DNA of 34,944 bases from Saprospiraceae bacterium (GTDB lineage: Bacteria > Bacteroidota > Bacteroidia > Chitinophagales > Saprospiraceae), in the NCBI GenBank assembly GCA_020630475.1, contig JAHDBI010000030.1, forward strand, positions 1-34,944. The letters are read 5' to 3'. The notes under the pieces are model-generated. The model was not told where the DNA came from and made no database searches. It was given only the letters and a program-made list of their open reading frames with translations. Shown here piece after piece: positions 9,401 through 17,098 of the stretch. Numbering within the stretch: the stretch's first letter is position 1; each line of letters begins with the position of its first letter. A program made the translations under genes and the position numbers.

Positions 9401-12400
9401 GCATCCAAATCATTGGGCCCACTATTCCTGAGCAGTACCATTCGCCAACCTGCCATTCTCTTAAAATTTGAGTATGGCAACTTGAGTTCACCAGCACCTC
9501 ATCCGTATAGCTTGCAAATCCATTACAGAAATTGCCTGACACCATTGGATACAATGGGTTGCCTAAATACATCGGCACTCCTGTCACGCTTGGATCAGGG
9601 TGACCATTTGCATCCGTTGCGTAGGCATCATCACAGGACAAATTGATACTTGTAGAGACCGGAAAAATAACAGATCCCAAATTTATCCGTTCTAGGTTGA
9701 TCACTTGAGTACAAACGTTGCTGACATTCCCATAAGCATCTACTGCTTGCCAAGTCTTGGTCACTCGTCCAGTATAATTTGGATCACAAAACAAATTTTC
9801 ATGTACTTCGCTCAATAAAATTAAATCCGCTCCACAATTATCCATGATTACCGGATCCATCGCATCTTCTAGTGCGTTACACGCCAAGTCTTCATCCATG
9901 CACACTATCGTTGGAGCAAATTTATCTTCAATAAATATCTCGCCCCAGCAGCTCAAATTATTGCAAACAGAACTTAAAGAAACAGAGACAAAGAAAGTTT
10001 GTCCTAAATCAATGGGTTCAAAAATATTATCAACCACATTACCATTGACATCCGTGATCACAATAGTATACTCACTTAATGGCAATTCAACCTCTGTCAA
10101 TATCATCGATGGCGTAATAGTAGCTTGACAGTTTTCATCTAAACTGACATTTAACAAACCATTACAGGATAAACCATCAGGACAAGTAAATAGTTTGGCA
10201 GGATCGTGATCGTCTTCATCGATCAATCCATTATCTGTGATCATATCATCGGTATGTGAAAAAATGATTCCTCCCACATCATTATTTTTATCGGTATCTG
10301 GGTAGCTATCGATATCCAAATTTGTCAAATCTTGACCAATCATGTTTTTCATACCATAAATTTCGGCGTAAGCCAAAAGATTTTGGTTATCCACTGATGA
10401 ATTCATACTGGTATATATCTGTAAGCTCAGAGAATCATCTGGCATCAAAACATCGCTTGATTCATAGATAGCATTTAAATCCTCCAAAGACCATTTTGGA
10501 TTTAAACTTAAATCAAAACTCACGTCCTTAGGCGTATGAAATATTACTTTAATATCTTGAACAGGCTCCATTCCTTGATTGTAGATGGTAATATTCCATT
10601 TAGAAGTATCTCCAGCTAATGAAATCGTATCGCTTGTTGTCATTTTTAGAGCCAAATCATACAATTCTAAATCTTGACAAATCTCATCTTCCAAATCAAT
10701 GACACCATCATTATTAGCGTCCAACAAAGCTCGATTGAACAAACCCGTCCCTACACCATTACATTGAGAATAGTAACCATCACCAACATCATTATTTGAC
10801 AACTGGAGTGACGTGACAACTGTAAGAGTATACGAATGAGTTTGACCTGGAGATATCGCAATATCATTTGCCAATTCCCATATCTCGTCATGTGGATCTA
10901 ACGATGAACCTGCACCAAAGCTAGATAAGAAAATAGCTTGTTCAATCATTAGATCATCATCAAAGTCAGGAACATCGAAAAGATCGTATAGACCTGTTCT
11001 ACCCCCTTGATTTTCAACTAAAATTTCATAAGTGATGGTAAATGTTCCGTCGTCATTTGAGTCATTACTTATGATTTCTTTTTGGAGAACTAAATAATCG
11101 AGATCGGTACAAGCATTATCGGAATCATCAGCAACGCCATCGTTGTTGGTATCAATGATCGCGATATTATTCACTCCTTTATTCAGATTATCTGAATCAC
11201 AATTGGTATAAACATTATCCCCATCTGACTCTTCAGAAAGATCAAGAATCGCTGTAACTATAATGCTATATACGTGTGAAGTATTGGAATTAATTTCTTG
11301 ATCATCGGCTAAGTTCCAACTCAAATCAGTTGGTATCAGAGTTCCGCTTAAGCCAATATCGGTAGAGTACGAAGATGAAATTATCTCCAAATCATCATCA
11401 TACAAAGGGGTATCCCATAAATCGTAGCTTCCCGCAGCGCCACCAGCATTACTAACGATAATTTCATAAGTTGTTGTATAAGACAAATCTGGATTTTCTA
11501 CCATGGAAATCATCTCCTTCGAAATATTTATTTCGGGAAGGTCGCCACAAGAATCGTCAGAGTCATCACTTATTCCGTCTCCGTTAATATCAATAAATGC
11601 TTTATTAAAAAGCCCTTGCCCTCCTATTGGATTATTATCACATGTGTTATATACGTTATCACCCATAGGATCCTCCAAATTAAGACTAACATTGATCATT
11701 AAAGTATAAATATCTGCTTCATTAGGATCTAAGTTTTGGTTGGCATTTAAGGCCCAACCAGTGATAGGTACTGTTGAAGGAAGCATTCCACTTGTTAATA
11801 GAGTACTTGTGTAACTTGCAGAGTTGATGATTATATCATCATCAAATTGCGGAAAATCCCATAGATCATATTCACCGGACAATCCACCATCATTGGAAAC
11901 CACAATGCTGTAGACAAGATCATACGACCCGTCTAATTTTTGTTCACTTAGATTGATGAAATTCTTTTGAACATTTAAAATTGGAATATCTCCACACGCA
12001 GAATCAAAAACATCCAAAACACCATCTCCATTCGCGTCAAGCGCAGAAGTATTAAAAACACCATTTCCAGACGAACCATCGCAGGTATTATAAATATCAT
12101 CGCCAATTACGCCGTCTTCTAAATCAATGGACACATTTAAATTCAACGTATACGAATGTGTTTGAGCCGGATCAATATTTTCATCACTTGCAAGACTCCA
12201 TCCATTTGGACTAGGGATCATTACATTTAAAGAACCGTTATTAGCCGTGTTACTCGTATAACTCGCTGAATTCAAAACAACATCATCATCGTACTGAGGA
12301 AAGTCATAGAGAGTATAAGAATCCGAAACGCCTCCTTCATTATTAACTATGATCAGATAGCTTAAGTTATATGAGCCATTAGTTTGGACTTCAACACTTG

Positions 12401-15400
12401 ACAAGGTTTTGGTCATTGTCAAGTAAGGCAAATCAATACAAGCGTCATCGGAATCATCAGGATTACCATCACCATTTGTATCAATGGAGGCTTCATTTTT
12501 TAAAGCTTTATTTTCTTCGATAGAGTCACAATCCGAGTAGACATTATCACCGTCTGAAGCGTTTGTAAGATCTAATCTTGAATCAACACTGATAGTAAAA
12601 GTATGCATCGCTCCGGCTTCAATCAATTGCTCAGCAGCTAATTCCCAAATAGCATTATCCAGTGGGAGTGAACCACTTAAACCAATATCAGATGTGAATG
12701 AACTTGAAATAATAGTGATATCATCATCGTAACTCGGTGAATCTTGTAAGGTATATGTTCCGTCTGCTCCTCCCAAATTGGATACTATAATCGAATAATT
12801 TACTGTAACCGTGAGATCAGTATTCTGAACCACACTAGCTACACTTTTATTGATCTGGATAAGTGGTAAATCACCACAGGCTTCATCGGAATCGTCACTA
12901 ATTCCATCATTATTAACATCGATGGCCACTTGATTATAAAGTCCTTGACCTGATTGAGGATCACTTTCGCATAAGGTATAGATATTATCTCCACTTTGAT
13001 CTGCGATATTCAAACTCACATTTACACTAATTGTATAAGCATCTGTTGATCCTGCATTCAGGTTTTGATTCGTATTTAACACCCAACCCGTTGATGGAAC
13101 TACTATGGGCAAACTTCCCGACGTGCTCAAAGTACTAGAGAAAGAAGCTGTATTAATAATGATATCATCATCGTATTGAGGATGATCAATCAAATTATAA
13201 GGCCCTGCTACTCCTCCATTATTGCTTACGTCAATTGTATAAACTAAATCATACGATCCATCCAATTTTTGGCTGCTAATGCTTTTCAAATTCTTTTCGA
13301 CCGCTATCACTGAAACGTCTCCACAAGCTGAATCCTCAATATCTGCAACTCCATCATCATTAGAATCTAATAATGACGTATTAAAAATTCCATTTCCCGA
13401 AGTACCATCGCAAGGGTCATAAATATTATCACCATCAGCATCATCTAATTCCAATCTAATATTAAAGGCCAAAATATAATCGTGTGTTTCACCTGGGTTA
13501 ATATTTTCATCATTGGCAAGCTGCCATCCATTTGGACTAGGGATCGTAGTTGGTAGAAGTCCAGAATTTGAAGTATTACTGGAATATGATGCAATACTCA
13601 AGTTAATATCATCATCATATTGCGGGTAATCAAAAAGGTCGTAACTATCTACTATACCGCCAATATTTCTTACTTGAATTGCATAGACTAAATTATAACT
13701 CCCATCCGCTTGAATAGTGGAACTCGAAAGTGTTTTTGTAATGGTGAGATATGGAACATCAACGCAGGCATTATCAGTTTGATCAATGATCCCATCTAAA
13801 TTTTGATCAAGACTTGCCTGATTTGCCAATCCTCCACCTGTATTATCGTCACAGGAATTGTTATAAACATTATCGCCTGAAGATGCTGAACTTAAATCTA
13901 AACACACTTCATAACTTATGGTGTAACTATGTTTTGTCATGGCATCAATTGCTTGATTGGAAGCCAAATTATATTCCATCGAAGGGCTAAAAGTGGCACC
14001 CGAATTTGATGGCGCATTACTCACAAAGCTCACATTAATGATCGAAAAATCATCGTCAAACATTGGAGTATCGAATAGATCATAATTGCTTAGCGCACCA
14101 CCTAAATTTTCTACTTCAATCAGATATTGAATTGAGTAGCAATTCAAGCTTAAGTCCGAAATTGAATCGAAAGACTTATTTAAAGAGAGATAAGGAATTT
14201 CGGAACAAGTAGTATCTGATTTAATTTCTCCATCTCCATTTTCAATCGATACTACATTGAACAATCCATTACTAGATGTACCATCACAATTAGAATAAGA
14301 ATCATCAGCTACCATATTATTGAGATCTAGCTCAACATTTAAATTTACGGTAAAAATGTGTTGCTCTCCATTTACTATAATTTGATCTGATGTTAATTCC
14401 CAAGGAATATTATTCTCATCCAAAGTTGCTGAAGTAGGGATCGAACTACTAAAACTGGCACTATTTATAACAACATCATCATCGTATTGAGGACTTTCGT
14501 CCAATGAATAGGTATCTGGAGCATCACCTGAATTTTCTACTATTATTTGATAGCTTAAATCGAAACTTCTATCCATTTTTTCGATACTAGAAAGCAAGGA
14601 TTTTTCTACAGTTAAAACTGGAGTACAAGGAGAAGGTAATGTTAAAGATGAAGAAGCTTCGCACGATTGATTTAAAAATCCAATCAAGACATTTTCAGTA
14701 TTGCCCGTTGCTGGAACCGTCACATTAAATGAAACCGGACTTGTATAGTTAGAAATTTGAATTGTATCTCTAAAGCTTCCTATTTCAATGAAGACATCTT
14801 CATTTTCATATGGGCTGGACCATTCTAAATTAACATCTACTTTAGTCATACTTTGATCGCATTTATTCGCCGTAAGGCCAGAAATCAAAATATTACAACC
14901 AATTTCATTACAAGCATAATTGGTAATGTCATCTATTCCATCATCAACAATGGCAATGTTACATGCATGTGTGTCATTATCTCCAAAATTCACAAAAGCG
15001 GCTTCAAAACAAGCGATATAATTTAAGGAACGATTCAGTCGTGAAGGAAAAGCCCATCCATCTTCATCATATGGATTTGGTGTCGCAGGCAAAACATCAT
15101 CTACAATATCATGATTTTCTCCATCAAAAAAATAATACGATGATCCAGGGATATATGAGTAGAAATCTGGAAAATCATCGATAAGGAGCACTGAATTTTG
15201 ATCAAAATCCAATTTACCAATGTTTTCTACACACATACAAAACTGAAGTGTATCTCCTAAATTAAGTAATTTATCATTGTTCCCGTCATAAATAAAATCT
15301 GCATACTTTTTTAATTGCAAGGTTGAAAGATGACTTATGGATGTCCCAACATCGATTGCAGGAGAACCACCGGAAGCGGTATTAGGATCTTGTCCCCATA

Positions 15401-16910
15401 CTGTAGAAAGAATAGCATCCGAACCATCACAAACCCAAATCGACATACCTGTTTGATCACCATCTGGATCATAAATTTTTAAGGTTTCTAGTTCCGCTAA
15501 AGATTCGGCGATGTCATATGAATTGCCATTCGAATCGGTTAAGGGACCACCATCTCCGTTATAATCGATACAAATTGTGATATTCCCGGTTGTAGTCGAA
15601 GCCATAGGATAAGCCGGCGTCAACCAAACTGGAGCAGAGTTTTCGGTAGAAGATCCAGTGTAAGAAGGATCTTGTCCGGGTGCAAAAGGTACTCCTAAAA
15701 CTTGTTGTTTTAGTATTGATTCAGGCAAAACAGAATAACCCCAATCACTTGTTTTATTGGGATTATCAATACATGCACTTCCCGATTGTTCTTCTGAATC
15801 TATGGTAGATACTAAATAAAAGTTATCATCTGAATTAAATCTAGCCGCATCATTATTTGGAATTTCAACGTAAGTAGAACTGCCAGAAGCAATAGTGATT
15901 ACGCTTTGAGAAGTTGAGGAACTCAATTCCCAATTGACATTAATTTCAGCAGAATTAGGATTGTACAAATGAACAAATGTAGGAGCGTCGGAAGGAGTAC
16001 TCACAGGTGTTATATACGCATTACCTAATTTTTCCTGAGGAATTAACGAAAACCATCTTGATTCGAAATTGGCGCACAGGTCACCTGTAACAGCTGTCAC
16101 ATTAATATCTTTATTTGCTTTTATAACACCTCCGAGATTGATTCCACCGTTTATCAGATATGATTCCCCCATATTCAGAAGAATGGACAACTCGAAAACA
16201 CCGTTTTTATCTGCATCAACATCTATGGTTGTTGCGTCTGAATAAGCGGTAATAAAACCACCGGTATATTCAAACATTTCATTTACGTCTGCGTTTTCTC
16301 CCATAGGAAATTCGAAACATTTACCGAGAACAAAACCAGGATTCAAGGTTGTCGCACCTGCTAGTAGTGTGGATGAACCGGCTGCCCAAGTTGAAACTGT
16401 TGCACTTAAATTAGAAGTAGCAGCAAATTTGTCCATGGCATCAAATTCGATAGTAGCCGCTGAATTAGGTAAGTGGATCTCGGAAAGAAGAGTTACGATA
16501 CTTCCATCTAAAAAAACATCAGTAGAATACCCAGCTGCAATACCGTTGGAGGGGTCATTATCTCCCCATATCAGTGTAGAAGCCTGAGTTGGATTAGAAA
16601 TATCAGTCTCATAGCCGTCCTCCCAGTGATCCCAATAAATGATGGTACCTGCTTTAACCACCGTCATGGAAATAAACTTGTTGATTGGTGATTTTACATC
16701 AAATGCACTACTTGTTGAATTACAGCATTCTATGTTGCCAGGAAATATTGTTGAAAAAGCATCGAATGTTTGCTGTTCATTAAAAGGAACAAAGAAATCG
16801 ACAGCTATAGCATCATCAGAACACGATATAACGGATTGAGCATGTGCGCAAACAGCGCTAAAAACAACAATAGCACTGATCAGCACAACGCGAACATTGT
16901 GGAATAACAT
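6417..16910 (-). CDS. giant T9SS-secreted repeat protein (YDDD repeats, HYR, dockerin-like, sorting tail)
   Basis: A 3497-aa extracellular protein. Residues 1-25 are a signal peptide (ends AHAQ). Residues ~26-400 resemble an IgGFc-binding-type N-terminal domain (weak call). A DUF11-like segment lies near 600. Residues 764-2081 hold nine ~147-aa repeats, each with a Y/F-DDD motif and most ending in a DxNxDG-type acidic loop plus Cys. Residues 2082-2245 are one DUF11-like domain ending DEDDHDPA, and 2246-3090 a Cys-paired HYR/Ig-like region. Residues ~3092-3145 resemble a carboxypeptidase-regulatory domain. Residues ~3150-3205 are dockerin type I-like, the first loop degenerate and the second DINRSEEITALD good. 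Residues ~3280-3400 are beta-rich, perhaps cohesin-like, and ~3418-3497 are a T9SS type A sorting domain (NVPNPW start, KKMIFIE end). It is expected to be exported by Sec and then T9SS to the surface. Residues 2328-3266 are identical to the 4807-aa neighbour. A scaffold or adhesin role is inferred. Confidence 0.95.
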   Translation of the reverse strand: MLFHNVRVVLISAIVVFSAVCAHAQSVISCSDDAIAVDFFVPFNEQQTFDAFSTIFPGNIECCNSTSSAFDVKSPINKFISMTVVKAGTIIYWDHWEDGYETDISNPTQASTLIWGDNDPSNGIAAGYSTDVFLDGSIVTLLSEIHLPNSAATIEFDAMDKFAATSNLSATVSTWAAGSSTLLAGATTLNPGFVLGKCFEFPMGENADVNEMFEYTGGFITAYSDATTIDVDADKNGVFELSILLNMGESYLINGGINLGGVIKANKDINVTAVTGDLCANFESRWFSLIPQEKLGNAYITPVSTPSDAPTFVHLYNPNSAEINVNWELSSSTSQSVITIASGSSTYVEIPNNDAARFNSDDNFYLVSTIDSEEQSGSACIDNPNKTSDWGYSVLPESILKQQVLGVPFAPGQDPSYTGSSTENSAPVWLTPAYPMASTTTGNITICIDYNGDGGPLTDSNGNSYDIAESLAELETLKIYDPDGDQTGMSIWVCDGSDAILSTVWGQDPNTASGGSPAIDVGTSISHLSTLQLKKYADFIYDGNNDKLLNLGDTLQFCMCVENIGKLDFDQNSVLLIDDFPDFYSYIPGSSYYFFDGENHDIVDDVLPATPNPYDEDGWAFPSRLNRSLNYIACFEAAFVNFGDNDTHACNIAIVDDGIDDITNYACNEIGCNILISGLTANKCDQSMTKVDVNLEWSSPYENEDVFIEIGSFRDTIQISNYTSPVSFNVTVPATGNTENVLIGFLNQSCEASSSLTLPSPCTPVLTVEKSLLSSIEKMDRSFDLSYQIIVENSGDAPDTYSLDESPQYDDDVVINSASFSSSIPTSATLDENNIPWELTSDQIIVNGEQHIFTVNLNVELDLNNMVADDSYSNCDGTSSNGLFNVVSIENGDGEIKSDTTCSEIPYLSLNKSFDSISDLSLNCYSIQYLIEVENLGGALSNYDLFDTPMFDDDFSIINVSFVSNAPSNSGATFSPSMEYNLASNQAIDAMTKHSYTISYEVCLDLSSASSGDNVYNNSCDDNTGGGLANQASLDQNLDGIIDQTDNACVDVPYLTITKTLSSSTIQADGSYNLVYAIQVRNIGGIVDSYDLFDYPQYDDDINLSIASYSSNTSNSGLLPTTIPSPNGWQLANDENINPGETHDYILAFNIRLELDDADGDNIYDPCDGTSGNGIFNTSLLDSNDDGVADIEDSACGDVSVIAVEKNLKSISSQKLDGSYDLVYTIDVSNNGGVAGPYNLIDHPQYDDDIIINTASFSSTLSTSGSLPIVVPSTGWVLNTNQNLNAGSTDAYTISVNVSLNIADQSGDNIYTLCESDPQSGQGLYNQVAIDVNNDGISDDSDEACGDLPLIQINKSVASVVQNTDLTVTVNYSIIVSNLGGADGTYTLQDSPSYDDDITIISSSFTSDIGLSGSLPLDNAIWELAAEQLIEAGAMHTFTISVDSRLDLTNASDGDNVYSDCDSIEENKALKNEASIDTNGDGNPDDSDDACIDLPYLTMTKTLSSVEVQTNGSYNLSYLIIVNNEGGVSDSYTLYDFPQYDDDVVLNSASYTSNTANNGSLNVMIPSPNGWSLASDENIDPAQTHSYTLNLNVSIDLEDGVIGDDIYNTCDGSSGNGVFNTSALDANGDGVLDVFDSACGDIPILNVQKNFINLSEQKLDGSYDLVYSIVVSNDGGLSGEYDLWDFPQFDDDIIINSASYTSTLLTSGMLPSTVPITGWALNANQNLDPNEADIYTLMINVSLNLEDPMGDNVYNTCDNNPIGGQGLFNKAFIDINGDGISDDSDDSCGDLPEINISKEMISMVENPDLSYTTTYEIIVSNAGGAAGSYDLWDTPLYDDDLEIISSSYSTDIGLSGTLIPTDLSWNLADDQEINSNTSHVYSIIVTAILDLSEESDGDNVYTNCDSDNLNKGVNNIAIIDTNNDGVADDSDNACTDLDYLVLQKEIISNDSNDDGTFTITYEILVENQGGRTGLYDLFDVPDFDDDLMIEQAIFLSSFGAGSSLDPHDEIWELANDIAISPGQTHSYTLTVVTSLQLSNNDVGDGYYSQCNGVGTGLFNRALLDANNDGVIDLEDEICQDLELYDLALKMTTSDTISLAGDTSKWNITIYNQGMEPVQDIKVIFHTPKDVSFDLSLNPKWSLEDLNAIYESSDVLMPDDSLSLQIYTSMNSSVDNQNLLAYAEIYGMKNMIGQDLTNLDIDSYPDTDKNNDVGGIIFSHTDDMITDNGLIDEDDHDPAKLFTCPDGLSCNGLLNVSLDENCQATITPSMILTEVELPLSEYTIVITDVNGNVVDNIFEPIDLGQTFFVSVSLSSVCNNLSCWGEIFIEDKFAPTIVCMDEDLACNALEDAMDPVIMDNCGADLILLSEVHENLFCDPNYTGRVTKTWQAVDAYGNVSNVCTQVINLERINLGSVIFPVSTSINLSCDDAYATDANGHPDPSVTGVPMYLGNPLYPMVSGNFCNGFASYTDEVLVNSSCHTQILREWQVGEWYCSGIVGPMIWMQIIDIKDLVGPTINCPANVTLSTSNGFNNCEGTVNLPSATVSDNCSNPIEVDVTYPGGFNDNENGGTATLPVGDHLITYTAYDACGNSNSCTMTLTIADETQPIAICEGNTIVSIKQNGTAVASADSFDDGSYDNCGIDRFEVRRMTDACGVVGNSVLGQSVTFCCLDVGTEQMLQLRVYDAAGNYTDCMITVEVQDKLEPVLTCPGNMTVPCTTNYDLNNLDATFEAAIVSDNCQTIQEVMEVTTEDFDQCGTGALTREFSIVSHSGLTQTCTQVISFANNTPIVASDITWPADYEGEGCGVTDILPADLPEINSEPIINDGPCDLVAFNYVDDVFNFVQGDNACFKIVRTWTVIDWCQPIAGGFAEWTHEQVIKVNETSLPEITSDLSTVNVETLDAECIDGQLNLTATGTDACTSANDLEWSYEIDSNNDGVADYAGTGNDVSGQYPIGNYEITWKLTDGCGNYTEATQLFNIVNVKPPTAVCINGLSTQLVGMDTDGNGELDTEMVVLSPSYFDGGSGHVCGYPVTLSFDAEGLVTELIYDCDDIGIQSVALYVTDINGNQSFCETFIEVIDDNNVSLCNTGGLVSIEGQIANQYEEYVEEVMVNLTGDANLQDMTEEEGEYGFGEMAMDGNYVVVPEKNDDVMNGVSTLDLVLIQKHILGLQSLNNPYDLIAADINRSEEITALDLIELRKVILGVYEEFPNNTSWRFIDGLHSFSDPENPWLELLPEEYEITDLSEDMEINFVGVKTGDVNGSVETNLTGKSIEQRNREEYVIEMPRRAKEVQGKQLIPIYGTEERSIDGFQMSMNLNTKIKNLISGTLEMSKNNYFQKEGKLNVVWYSTNGMSVELRDLNKPLFYIVLDGEEDFSTDEFNLESEALNNEVYMNDTSHKLILKIRQDNLVTSKFSVTQNVPNPWSDKTYLHFSIPVEGKVSFIIYNAQGQITMNRLLNLEEGNHIQEITSDDLMSSGVYLIEVQFENEIIQKKMIFIE
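7113..9929 (-). repeat. 2,817-bp identical direct repeat, copy 1
   Basis: This copy lies within the 3497-aa protein gene and encodes residues 2328-3266: most of the HYR/Ig-like region, the carboxypeptidase-regulatory-like domain and the dockerin-like helices. Compared line by line with 17801-20617, I see no substitution or indel, third codon positions included. The first mismatches are at 7112 and 9930. Outside these points the paralogues are still homologous in protein (for example CWGEIFIE upstream and EQRNREEYV downstream) but differ at many bases. Confidence 0.95.
10668..14621 (-). repeat. nine-copy array of ~147-aa YDDD repeats
   Basis: Nine tandem protein repeats span residues 764-2081 of the 3497-aa protein, with first codons at 14621, 14195 and 13754 for copies 1-3, 12428 for copy 6 and 11099 for copy 9. 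Each copy has a KxxxS start, a V.N.GG turn, a D.P.Y/F-DDD core, a W-LA-type mid segment, a D-V-Y...C segment and usually a DxNxDGxxDxxDxxC end that resembles a calcium-binding loop. Copies 3-5 (13754-12429, 442 aa) and 6-8 (12428-11100, 443 aa) match pairwise (3 with 6, 4 with 7, 5 with 8), a duplicated triad. Confidence 0.9.
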
Positions 16911-16921
16911 TTAACACCCTT

Positions 16922-16980
16922 TTACCCTAAAAAATTACCCTATAATTACTGCGGAATGGAACGACTTGATTTTACCCTAT
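16922..16980 (-). promoter_or_regulatory. three TAGGGTAA motifs upstream of giant gene
   Basis: The plus-strand motif TTACCCTA (TAGGGTAA in the direction of transcription) occurs at 16922-16929, 16935-16942 and 16972-16979, all within 70 bp of the ATG at 16910; a looser ACACCCTT lies nearer the start. Repeated short motifs in a leader can be binding sites for a regulator or an RNA element. No matching regulator is in the window, so the function is unknown. Confidence 0.3.
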
Positions 16981-16992
16981 CAAATCCTAAGC

Positions 16993-17019
16993 TAATATAT
17001 AACAATTTATTATATATTA
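16993..17019. repeat. AT-only inverted repeat
   Basis: Arms TAATATATAA (16993-17002) and TTATATATTA (17010-17019) are perfect reverse complements around a 7-nt loop, in the 188-bp gap between the two giant genes. An all-AT stem is weak as RNA. It may mark a promoter or easily melted region upstream of the 3497-aa protein gene. Confidence 0.35.
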
Positions 17020-17044
17020 CAATAATATGTCATGTTTAAAAAGG

Positions 17045-17078
17045 CTTAAAAGGGTCATTTTTCAATGACCCTTTTAAG
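17045..17078 (-). terminator. strong intrinsic terminator after the 4807-aa protein gene
   Basis: A perfect 15-bp stem, CTTAAAAGGGTCATT (17045-17059) and AATGACCCTTTTAAG (17064-17078), with a 4-nt loop. On the minus strand it starts 20 bp beyond the TAA stop at 17099 and is followed by CCTTTTTAAAC. It should separate transcription of the two giant genes. The A-run on the other side could also let it work in the plus direction. Confidence 0.85.
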
Positions 17079-17098
17079 AAATTAGTCGAAACCAGACA

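Noticed and set aside
7833..9646. Plus-strand open frames of 64-115 codons that recur at the same offsets in 18521-20334
   Set aside because: They are antisense shadows of the identical 2.8-kb block. They repeat only because the DNA repeats, and they show no domain features or start signals of their own.
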